Shown in pieces: positions 6,304 through 11,594 of a stretch of DNA of 15,290 bases (position 1 is the stretch's first letter; the number at the start of each line of letters is the position of its first letter). The DNA comes from Mayfieldus sp038329895. GTDB taxonomy: Bacteria > Actinomycetota > Thermoleophilia > Solirubrobacterales > 70-9. The position numbers and the translations under genes were made by a program. The notes beneath the pieces were generated by a model. It saw nothing but the letters and a program-made list of their open reading frames with translations, made no database searches and was not told where the DNA came from. The stretch is from contig JBBQNM010000060.1 in assembly GCA_038329895.1 (NCBI GenBank), forward strand, positions 1-15,290, written 5' to 3'.

Positions 6304-6355
6304 GCCGGCGCGTTGCGCGCCGCCACAGGCATGTCAGGCGGCGAAGCCGCCGCAA
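6304..6355 (-). repeat. Two-hairpin palindromic repeat, copy C (single)
   Basis: Read on the minus strand: TTGC, stem 1 GGCGGC-TTC-GCCGCC, core TGACATGCCTGT, stem 2 GGCGGCGCG-CAA-CGCGCCGGC. It fills the 57-bp gap between two convergent genes and starts directly after the TAG of the small minus-strand gene. A bidirectional terminator or mRNA-end stabiliser is possible. Confidence 0.8.
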
Positions 6356-6559
6356 CTACTGCTTCGGCGGCGCTTTCTCTTTGGCCTCGGCGCCGGGGTC
6401 CTTGACCGCCTTGCCTGCTTCCTTGGCCTTGTCCTTGAGGCTGCCCTTGCCCTTGGCAATATCGCGCAGCTCGCCGGCGTCCTCCTTCAGCGCATCCATG
6501 CCGCCCCGCTTGTCGATCGCCTTCTTCGCCTGATCGGTGAGTCGCTTGAAATTGACCAT
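6356..6559 (-). CDS. Small Lys/Ala/Asp-rich protein, possibly of the MT0933-like antitoxin type
   Basis: A 67-residue highly charged protein (MVNFKRLTDQAKKAIDKRGG at the N-terminus, then repeated K-x(2)-A and KD segments such as SLKDKAKEAGKAVKD). It is predicted to be helical or partly disordered, with no cysteines and no export signal. The general pattern (hydrophobic N-terminus, QAKKAIDKRGG, then DKAKE...KD) resembles small mycobacterial antitoxin-like proteins (MT0933/Rv0909 type) and CsbD-like stress proteins. The resemblance is weak, and no SRPBCC-type toxin gene lies next to it, so a toxin-antitoxin role is not claimed. A TAGGCT box lies 6 nt before ATG, consistent with its own leaderless transcript. 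Repeat copy C begins immediately after its stop. Confidence 0.65.
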   Translation of the reverse strand: MVNFKRLTDQAKKAIDKRGGMDALKEDAGELRDIAKGKGSLKDKAKEAGKAVKDPGAEAKEKAPPKQ

Positions 6560-6565
6560 GGGCGA

Positions 6566-6571
6566 AGCCTA
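6566..6571 (-). promoter_or_regulatory. Candidate -10 box (TAGGCT) of the small charged-protein gene
   Basis: TAGGCT on the minus strand, 6 nt before the ATG at 6559. No Shine-Dalgarno is present. Confidence 0.4.
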
Positions 6572-6589
6572 CCCGCGCGGGGTCGCCCT

Positions 6590-7135
6590 CTACTCGACCG
6601 GGCCTTCCGCCTCGGGCGTCTCGCCGTCGGGGAGGCGTGGGACCAGGACAGCGCGCTTGAACTCGGCGACCAGGGTTCCGTCCTGCTTGTAGACACGGGT
6701 GTGGACCCTGACGATGCCGCGGTCGGGCTTCGACTCCGAGGGGCGCACCTCGAGCACCTCCGACTCGCAGAACAGCGTGTCGCCGTGAAAGACCGGCGCC
6801 GGATGCCTGAGCTCCTCGGTGGCCAGGTTGGCAATCGCCTTGCCGGAGACGTCGCTGACCGACATCCCCAGGGCGAGCGAGTAGACCAGCGGCCCGACGA
6901 CGACGTTCTGCCCCTGCTGCGACTGCGACGCGTAGAGGTCGTTGATGTGCAGCGGGTGGTGATTCATGGTCAGCAGGCAGAAGAGGTGGTCGTCCGCCTC
7001 GGTGACCGTCTTCGCCGGCCAGTGCTTGTAGACGTCGCCGACCTCGAACTCCTCCAGGTAGCGCCCGTAACGGTGGGCGCCGGAGGCCTCGCGACCGGCC
7101 TGGTCGGTGATCAGCTCGTGGTTTTCGTCGTTCAT
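6590..7135 (-). CDS. mch: MaoC-family dehydratase, probable mesaconyl-CoA hydratase
   Basis: A 181-residue single hot-dog-domain protein. Residues 24-40 (GRYLEEFEVGDVYKHWP) and 42-66 (KTVTEADDHLF...TMNHHPLHIND) form the MaoC hydratase pattern. The usual catalytic G-D-x-N-P-x-H motif is replaced by MNHHPLH: the histidine (H63) is kept, while N58 and H60 occupy the Asp and Asn positions. As I recall it, the TMNxxPLH form is characteristic of mesaconyl/itaconyl-type C4/C5 acyl-CoA hydratases. The later VVVGPLVYSLALGMS and HPAPVFHGDTLFCESEVLEVR are the remaining hot-dog core. The assigned reaction is hydration of mesaconyl-CoA to beta-methylmalyl-CoA. The assignment rests on the motif and on ecm, mcd and mcl homologues lying within 4 kb. 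Characterised proteobacterial Mch proteins are two-domain and about twice as long, so dimerisation is expected here. Confidence 0.8.
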   Translation of the reverse strand: MNDENHELITDQAGREASGAHRYGRYLEEFEVGDVYKHWPAKTVTEADDHLFCLLTMNHHPLHINDLYASQSQQGQNVVVGPLVYSLALGMSVSDVSGKAIANLATEELRHPAPVFHGDTLFCESEVLEVRPSESKPDRGIVRVHTRVYKQDGTLVAEFKRAVLVPRLPDGETPEAEGPVE

Positions 7136-7144
7136 CGGCGCGGG

Positions 7145-7150
7145 ATGCTA
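7145..7150 (-). promoter_or_regulatory. Candidate -10 box (TAGCAT) of the MaoC gene
   Basis: TAGCAT on the minus strand, 9 nt before the ATG at 7135. This is the loosest spacing of the set. Confidence 0.25.
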
Positions 7151-7191
7151 TCCGGCCGCGTCGCCCGAGCCGAGGTTGACGCCACGCCCGG

Positions 7192-7554
7192 CTAGCGGAC
7201 CTTCCTCAGCCGCGCCCGCTGCTCGTGCCGCTCGACCACCTGGGCGATCAGCTTCAAGACGTTGGGGTCGCCGGAGGCCTTGATGTGGCCGTGCTCGAAC
7301 GCCTCGCGGTAGTCGCTGGCCGTTCCCTCGGCCGCCAGATCGTTGAAGGTCGCGCGGGTGATCTCGACCGTGGCGCGAGCATGGTCGGCGACACCCTTTG
7401 TGATCTTCGGCCCCGGCAGCTCGACCCGGAACATCTGCACGTCCCCCCTACCCCGCAGCTCCAGCTCGAAGACCAGCTTCAGATTCGCCAGCGCCGGCAC
7501 CTCCTCCTGGAAGCGCCGCACGGCGGTCTCGATCAGTTGTTGGGTCGAAGCCAT
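7192..7554 (-). CDS. SCP2 sterol-binding-domain protein
   Basis: A 120-residue protein equal to one SCP2 domain. The pattern is an N-terminal helix (QQLIETAVRRFQEEVPAL), strands KLVFELELRGRGDVQMFRVELPGPKI, ATVEITRATFNDLAAEGT, then YREAFEHGHIKASGDPNVLKLIAQV. The last part, with the GxIKxxGD turn and a lipid-facing helix, is the SCP2 hallmark. Such single-domain proteins bind fatty acyl-CoA or other lipids in the cytoplasm, and no enzyme motif is visible. An upstream in-frame TTG at 7557 is possible, but ATG 7554 is chosen because a TAGGAT box lies 6 nt before it. Repeat copy D overlaps the upstream side of this box. It sits among acyl-CoA genes, so lipid or CoA-ester carriage is a reasonable inference. 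Confidence 0.8.
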   Translation of the reverse strand: MASTQQLIETAVRRFQEEVPALANLKLVFELELRGRGDVQMFRVELPGPKITKGVADHARATVEITRATFNDLAAEGTASDYREAFEHGHIKASGDPNVLKLIAQVVERHEQRARLRKVR

Positions 7555-7560
7555 CAATTG

Positions 7561-7566
7561 ATCCTA
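7561..7566 (-). promoter_or_regulatory. Candidate -10 box (TAGGAT) of the SCP2 gene
   Basis: TAGGAT on the minus strand, 6 nt before ATG at 7554. It abuts the edge of repeat copy D, the same arrangement as copy B with the ecm box. Confidence 0.45.
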
Positions 7567-7619
7567 GGCGGTGCCGTTAGGCGCCGCCACTGGCATGTCA
7601 GGCGCCGAAGGCGCCGCAA
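7567..7619 (-). repeat. Two-hairpin palindromic repeat, copy D
   Basis: Minus-strand reading: TTGC, stem 1 GGCGCC-TTC-GGCGCC, core TGACATGCCAGT, stem 2 GGCGGCGCC-TAA-CGGCACCGCC (slightly imperfect). It is the downstream member of the E-D tandem pair, 61 bp after E. Confidence 0.8.
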
Positions 7620-7627
7620 TAAATGTT

Positions 7628-7680
7628 TGCCGCGGCGTTGCGCCGCGGCACTGGCATGTCAGGCGGTGAAGCCGCCGCAA
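7628..7680 (-). repeat. Two-hairpin palindromic repeat, copy E, overlapping the end of the short-chain dehydrogenase gene
   Basis: Minus-strand reading: TTGC, stem 1 GGCGGC-TTC-ACCGCC (one G-U pair), core TGACATGCCAGT, stem 2 GCCGCGGCG-CAA-CGCCGCGGC. The TGA that opens the core (7659-7661) is the stop codon of the dehydrogenase. The preceding stem-1 bases encode its last residues. An AT-rich spacer (AAACATTTA) joins it to copy D. Confidence 0.8.
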
Positions 7681-8369
7681 ATTGTGCCTACCACGGAATC
7701 GCGGAAAAAGCCGCCACTGGGCCCGTCGTCGGGCAGCGTCGCTAGCCACACGGCGGTGTCGGCGCCCTCCACGACCGAGCGCGTCGCGGCCGAGGTGCCC
7801 ATGTCGGTGCGGACCCACCCGGGGCACATCGTGTTGACGAGGATGCCGCTGCCCGCCTCGTCGGCGGCGAGGATGCGCGTGAGGGCGTTCAGCCCCGCCT
7901 TCGAGATCCGGTAGGCGGCGCGCCCACCCTGCATCTCGTCGAGCTGGCCGGCGCCGCTGGAAACGTTGGCGATCCGTGCCTGCGGGCTCTGGCGCAATAG
8001 CGGCAGCATCGCCTTGCTGAGACGCCAGGCCCCGAACAGGTTGGTCTCCAAGACCTCGTGGGCTTTGTCGAGGTCGGTGTCGGCGGCGCCATTGGGGCCA
8101 CCGTAGACGCCCGCGTTGTTGACCAGCGCGTCGAGCCGCCCCGGATCCGACCCGATCCGCTCGGCAAGCGCATCGACGCTGGCCTGGTCGGCGACGTCGA
8201 GCCGCACGAAGGTGATCCCCTCATGGTCCGGCGGGCCCGCAGCGTCGGGGTCGCGGGCCCCGGCCAGCACCAGGAAGCCGTGATCGGCGGCGAGCTGGCG
8301 GGCGACCTCGCGGCCGATCCCACGGCTCGCGCCGCTGACCAGGGCGACGGGTTGACCGTCGCCGGCCAC
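7659..8369 (-). CDS. Short-chain dehydrogenase/reductase
   Basis: A 236-residue classical SDR with a Rossmann fold. Residues 12-19 (SGASRGIG) are the NAD(P)-binding glycine motif and NNAG at 84-87 stabilises the central sheet. Catalytic Ser is in NVSSGAG (about 137) and Y153-x3-K157 (YRISK) completes the active site. PGWVRTDMG follows as usual. R16 after the first glycine suggests NADP(H) preference, but the substrate cannot be read from sequence. The GTG start (8367-8369) immediately follows the TAG of the acyl-CoA dehydrogenase gene without a gap, so translation is probably coupled. The final residues (CGGFTA) and stop are encoded by repeat copy E, so the natural C-terminus may have been replaced. 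A homologue of the carbonyl-reductase-like subgroup is likely. Confidence 0.88.
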   Translation of the reverse strand: MAGDGQPVALVSGASRGIGREVARQLAADHGFLVLAGARDPDAAGPPDHEGITFVRLDVADQASVDALAERIGSDPGRLDALVNNAGVYGGPNGAADTDLDKAHEVLETNLFGAWRLSKAMLPLLRQSPQARIANVSSGAGQLDEMQGGRAAYRISKAGLNALTRILAADEAGSGILVNTMCPGWVRTDMGTSAATRSVVEGADTAVWLATLPDDGPSGGFFRDSVVGTICGGFTA

Positions 8370-9584
8370 CTAGATCTTGTTCCGCTCGATCAGCTTGCGG
8401 CCGATGATCATCCGCTGAATCTCGGAGGTGCCCTCGCCGATCAGCAGCAGCGGCGCGTCGCGATAGAGGCGCTCGATCTCGTACTCCTTCGAGTAGCCGT
8501 AGCCGCCGTGGATGCGGAACGAATCCTCGACCACCTCCTTGCCGCTCTCGGAGGCGAACAGCTTCGCCATCCCGGCCTCGACGTCGGAGCGCTCGCCAGC
8601 GTCCTTCATCCGCGCCGCCTTCATCGTCAGCAGCCGCGCCGCCTCGACCTTGGTCGCCATATCGGCGAGCTTGAACTGGATCGCCTGGTGCTGGGCGATC
8701 GGCTTGCCGAAGGTCTTGCGCTCCTGGCTGTAGCGCAGCGCCAACTCCAGCGCCCGCTGGGCAATGCCGACGCCGCGCGCCGCGACATTCACGCGCCCCA
8801 CCTCCAGCGAGTCCATCATCTGGCGAAAGCCCTCCCCGAGGCCCTCCTCCTCGCCGCCGAGGATGCGCTCGGGAGGGCACTTGTAGCCGTCGTAGACGAG
8901 CTCCGTGGACTCGACCCCCTTGTAGCCCATCTTCTTGATCTTCGGCGGGATGTCCAATCCGGCGTACTCGCCGGAGTTCTTATCCGCCCAGGGCTTCTTC
9001 TCGGTGATGAAGCAGGTCATGCCGGCGTAGGGCGGATCGGCCTTCGGGTCGTTCTTCATCAGCACGAAGATCACCCCTGAGCCGAGGCCGTTGGTCACCC
9101 ACATCTTCTGGCCGTTCAGCTCCCAGTTGCCGTCCTCGCCCTTCTTGGCGGTCGCCTTGATGCCCTGCACGTCGGAGCCGCACTCGGGCTCCGAGAGCGA
9201 GAAGGCCGCGCGGATCTCGCCGGTCGCCATCTTGGGCAGGAAGTAGTCCTTCTGCTCGTCGGTGCCGAACTTCATCAGCAGGTACGAACCGATGAAATGG
9301 GTGTTGACGACGCCCGAGATCGAGATCCAGCCCCGCGACAGCTCCTCCACGATCATCGCGTAGGTCGTCAGGTCGAGGCCCATCCCGCCGTACTCCTCGG
9401 GGATCGTGACCCCGAACAGCCCAAGCTCCTTCATCTGCTCGACGATCGGCTCGGGAAACTTGTCCTCGGCGTCGTACTCCTCGGCGCTGGGGAGGATCTT
9501 CTCGTCGACGAACTGATGGACCATCTCGATGATCGCCTTCTGCTCGTCGGTGATGTCTTGGTAGGTAGCTGTCTCTACGGCCAT
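8370..9584 (-). CDS. mcd: Acyl-CoA dehydrogenase, probable methylsuccinyl-CoA dehydrogenase
   Basis: A 404-residue FAD enzyme beginning MAVETATYQDITDEQ. The frame is open further upstream to 9683, but that stretch is arginine-rich and overlaps the neighbouring gene, so ATG 9584 is chosen. A TATTCT box lies 7 nt before it. Domain order: an alpha-helical N-terminal domain with GLFGVTIPEEYGGMGLDL, a middle beta domain with AFSLSEPECGSDVQGIKATA and WVTNG, then a C-terminal helical domain with RYSQERKTFGKPIAQHQAIQFKLADM and RIHGGYGYSKEYEIERLYRDA. The catalytic base should be the Glu of GEGTSEIQR. Oxidation of methylsuccinyl-CoA to mesaconyl-CoA is assigned from context (ecm, mch and mcl close by). 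Another short-chain acyl-CoA substrate is possible. Characterised proteobacterial Mcd is longer, with an N-terminal extension that is absent here. Confidence 0.85.
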   Translation of the reverse strand: MAVETATYQDITDEQKAIIEMVHQFVDEKILPSAEEYDAEDKFPEPIVEQMKELGLFGVTIPEEYGGMGLDLTTYAMIVEELSRGWISISGVVNTHFIGSYLLMKFGTDEQKDYFLPKMATGEIRAAFSLSEPECGSDVQGIKATAKKGEDGNWELNGQKMWVTNGLGSGVIFVLMKNDPKADPPYAGMTCFITEKKPWADKNSGEYAGLDIPPKIKKMGYKGVESTELVYDGYKCPPERILGGEEEGLGEGFRQMMDSLEVGRVNVAARGVGIAQRALELALRYSQERKTFGKPIAQHQAIQFKLADMATKVEAARLLTMKAARMKDAGERSDVEAGMAKLFASESGKEVVEDSFRIHGGYGYSKEYEIERLYRDAPLLLIGEGTSEIQRMIIGRKLIERNKI

Positions 9585-9591
9585 TGTTCGC

Positions 9592-9597
9592 AGAATA
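9592..9597 (-). promoter_or_regulatory. Candidate -10 box (TATTCT) of the acyl-CoA dehydrogenase gene
   Basis: TATTCT on the minus strand, 7 nt before ATG at 9584. No Shine-Dalgarno is visible in the 46-bp gap to the GNAT gene. Confidence 0.45.
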
Positions 9598-9630
9598 CCT
9601 GCGGCTCTTTGGCGCGCGGCTGTTTGCGGC

Positions 9631-10080
9631 TCAGAGCAGCCAGGAGTAGCTGTACGACTTCCAGGTCGCGCCCTCCTGCTCATAGAAGCGATGGGCGTCG
9701 ACGCGGGCGATGCCGGAGTCGAGCTTCAGGTGGGTCGCCTTGCGCTCCGCCGCCCAGCGCCGCGCTTCGCCGAGGAGCCGTGCCCCGATTCCCTCATAGC
9801 GCCGGCCCGGGTCGACGACAAGCTCCTCGACCCAGCAGCGGAGGCCGAAGCGGACCGACTCGAGGGTCATGTAGGCGGTGCAGAAGCCGACCATCCGATC
9901 GCCGTCTTCGGCGACCAGCACGACGCTTCCCGGTCCCGCGATCGTCTCGGCGAGGGGACGCTCAGCGTCGCCCGGATCCCAGCCTGGCGGGATCGACCCG
10001 GGCGGCGCGAACAACCACTCGAACATCGGCAGGATCAGCTCCTCTTCACCGGGTCGCACTTCGCGGATCGTGGCGCCCAT
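9631..10080 (-). CDS. GNAT-family N-acetyltransferase
   Basis: A 149-residue single-domain acetyltransferase. N-terminal strand IREVRPGEEELILPMFEWLF is followed by a sheet containing SVVLVAEDGDRMVGFCTAYMT. Motif A is VEELVVDPGRRYEGIGARLLGEARRWA, in which R-Y-E-G-I-G is the R/Q-x-x-G-x-G acetyl-CoA pyrophosphate loop. The end, HRFYEQEGATWKSYSYSWLL, is motif B (F-Y-E-x-x-G-F-like). The acceptor substrate cannot be inferred. It is cytosolic and shares a 39-bp divergent promoter region with the malyl-CoA lyase gene. A TACAGT box 7 nt before its ATG suggests a leaderless transcript. Confidence 0.85.
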   Translation of the reverse strand: MGATIREVRPGEEELILPMFEWLFAPPGSIPPGWDPGDAERPLAETIAGPGSVVLVAEDGDRMVGFCTAYMTLESVRFGLRCWVEELVVDPGRRYEGIGARLLGEARRWAAERKATHLKLDSGIARVDAHRFYEQEGATWKSYSYSWLL

Positions 10081-10087
10081 CGAGCTC

Positions 10088-10093
10088 ACTGTA
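10088..10093 (-). promoter_or_regulatory. Candidate -10 box (TACAGT) of the GNAT gene
   Basis: TACAGT on the minus strand, 7 nt before ATG at 10080, within the 39-bp divergent gap. Confidence 0.4.
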
Positions 10094-10105
10094 GTCGCCG
10101 CTCGG

Positions 10106-10111
10106 TAGATT
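10106..10111 (+). promoter_or_regulatory. Candidate -10 box (TAGATT) of the malyl-CoA lyase gene
   Basis: TAGATT on the plus strand, 8 nt before ATG 10120. It lies 12 bases from the oppositely directed TACAGT box, so the two promoters are back to back. Confidence 0.4.
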
Positions 10112-10119
10112 CCGACGGG

Positions 10120-11169
10120 ATGAGACACCCCAGAGAGTTCTTCAAGCCGCTGGCGATCGGTGCGCCGGAGCCGCCCCCCGAGATCCCGGTCAAGCCCCAG
10201 CGGATGATCCACTTCTTCGACCCCTCGAACGAGAAGATGGCGGCGAAGGTGCCCGAGATGGCGCAGAGCGCCGACGTTCTGCTCGGCAACCTCGAGGACG
10301 CGATCGCGGCCGACAACAAGGAGGCCGCCCGGGCCGGCCTGATCAAGGTGGCCAAGGAAGCCGACCTCGGCGGTACCGCCCTCTGGACGCGCGTCAACTC
10401 GCTCGAGAGCCCCTGGGTGCTCGACGACCTCACCGAGCTGGTGACCGAGATCGGCGACAAGCTGGAGGTGATCATGGTCCCCAAGGTCGAGGGGCCCTGG
10501 GACATCCACTACGTCGACCGCCTGCTGGCCCAGCTGGAGGCGAAGGCGAAGCTCGACAAGCCGCTGCTGATCCACGCGATCCTCGAGACCTCGACCGGGG
10601 TCGTCAATGTCGAGGAGATCGCCTACGCCAGCCCCCGCATGCAGGGGATGAGCTTCGGGCCCGCCGACCTGGCGGCCTTCCGGCGCATGAAGACGACCCG
10701 GGTGGGCGGCGGACACCCCGCCTACCGGGTGATCGAGGACCCCGATCTCGACGACCCCGAGGCGCCCCGCGCCACCGCGCAGCAGGACCCCTGGCACTAC
10801 TCGATCGCGCGCATGGTCGACGCCTGCACCTCGGCCGGGATCTTGCCCGTCTACGGCCCTTACGGCGACATCAAGGACACCCTCGGCTGCGAGACCCAGT
10901 TCCGGGCCGCCTTCCTGCTCGGCTGCGTCGGCGCCTGGTCGCTTCACCCGGTGCAGATCGAGATCGCCAAGAAGGTTTTCAGCCCGCCCGCCGAGGAGGT
11001 CAAGTTCGCCAAGAAGGTGCTGGAGGCGATCCCCGACGGCCGCGGCGTCCACATGATCGACGGCAAGATGCAGGACGACGCGACGTGGAAGCAGTGCAAG
11101 GTGATGGTGACGCTGGCCGAGATGCTGGCTGAGAAGGACCCCGAGCTGGCCGAGCAGTACGAGCTCTAG
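10120..11169 (+). CDS. mcl: HpcH/HpaI (CitE-like) CoA-ester lyase, probable malyl-CoA/beta-methylmalyl-CoA lyase
   Basis: A 349-residue TIM-barrel enzyme. The frame is open upstream to about 9690, but that stretch is antisense to the GNAT gene. ATG 10120 gives a protein starting MRHPREFFKPLAIG and has a TAGATT box 8 nt upstream. Seen: NLEDAIA (E59, D60), RVNSLESPW with R91 in the substrate/CoA pocket, IMVPKVEG, AILETSTGVVNVEEIA with metal-ligand candidate E156, and GMSFGPADLAA with second ligand D183. GCVGAWSLHPVQIEIAKKVF follows, as in the lyase family. It should cleave beta-methylmalyl-CoA to glyoxylate and propionyl-CoA, the last C-C cleavage of the ethylmalonyl-CoA pathway, and may also act on malyl-CoA. 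The downstream thioesterase gene starts 14 bp after its stop, so hydrolysis of a malyl-CoA-type ester could be linked. Confidence 0.87.
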   Translation: MRHPREFFKPLAIGAPEPPPEIPVKPQRMIHFFDPSNEKMAAKVPEMAQSADVLLGNLEDAIAADNKEAARAGLIKVAKEADLGGTALWTRVNSLESPWVLDDLTELVTEIGDKLEVIMVPKVEGPWDIHYVDRLLAQLEAKAKLDKPLLIHAILETSTGVVNVEEIAYASPRMQGMSFGPADLAAFRRMKTTRVGGGHPAYRVIEDPDLDDPEAPRATAQQDPWHYSIARMVDACTSAGILPVYGPYGDIKDTLGCETQFRAAFLLGCVGAWSLHPVQIEIAKKVFSPPAEEVKFAKKVLEAIPDGRGVHMIDGKMQDDATWKQCKVMVTLAEMLAEKDPELAEQYEL

Positions 11170-11183
11170 GAACCGTCGGCTCG

Positions 11184-11594
11184 GTGGGCGAACCGTTCCG
11201 TCATCGCCTGCGCGTCCGCTATCACGAGTGCGATCCGCAGGGTGTCGTCTTCAACGCCAACTACCTCGCCTACTTCGATCTCGCGATCACCGAGCTCTGG
11301 CGGGAGGCGTTCGGCAGCTACGACTCGCTGCTCGCCGACGGAGTCGACATGGTGGTCGGCGAGGCGCGAGTGCGCTACCTCGCGCCTCTGCGCTTCGACG
11401 AGGAGTTCGTGATCCTGGTCACCGTGGCCGACATGGGCACGACATCGCTACGCACCGAGTTCAGCGTGCAACGCGACGGCGAGCCGGCCGCCGAGGGCGA
11501 GCTACGACACGTGTTCGTGAACCCGGACACGGGCGAGAAGGAGCCGATCCCAGACTCGATCCGCGGCGGGCTCGAGCGCTACGCCGATAGCTAG
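11184..11594 (+). CDS. 4HBT-family (FadM/YbgC-like) acyl-CoA thioesterase
   Basis: A 136-residue single hot-dog domain starting at GTG 11184. The family signature is RVRYHECDPQGVVFNANYLAYFD, with D17 the expected catalytic aspartate of 4-hydroxybenzoyl-CoA-type thioesterases. Next come the long hot-dog helix ITELWREAFGSYDSLL and strands VVGEARVRYLAPLRFDEEF. It hydrolyses a thioester to free acid and CoA, with substrate unknown. It lies 14 bp after mcl on the same strand, so the two are probably one operon. In related pathways (S)-malyl-CoA is hydrolysed to malate by a separate thioesterase. That one is HpcH-like, so the parallel here is only suggestive. The last base pairs overlap the convergent trpB2 gene through a shared CTAG. 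Confidence 0.88.
   Translation: MGEPFRHRLRVRYHECDPQGVVFNANYLAYFDLAITELWREAFGSYDSLLADGVDMVVGEARVRYLAPLRFDEEFVILVTVADMGTTSLRTEFSVQRDGEPAAEGELRHVFVNPDTGEKEPIPDSIRGGLERYADS

Noticed and set aside
6356..6559. Toxin-antitoxin module built on the small charged protein
   Set aside because: No partner toxin gene adjoins it. The flanking genes are a CxxC protein and a MaoC hydratase.
8058..9080. Long plus-strand open frame opposite the SDR and acyl-CoA dehydrogenase genes
   Set aside because: It spans two genes that carry clear catalytic motifs on the other strand. Its composition (L/A/G/D repeats) is a typical complement shadow.
9585..9683. N-terminal extension of the acyl-CoA dehydrogenase (33 codons)
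   Set aside because: Arginine-rich, overlaps the GNAT gene end and has no family match. ATG 9584 with TATTCT upstream is better.
9691..10119. Upstream extension of the mcl frame
   Set aside because: The frame is open but antisense to the GNAT gene and arginine/serine-rich. The family length and a TAGATT box support ATG 10120.
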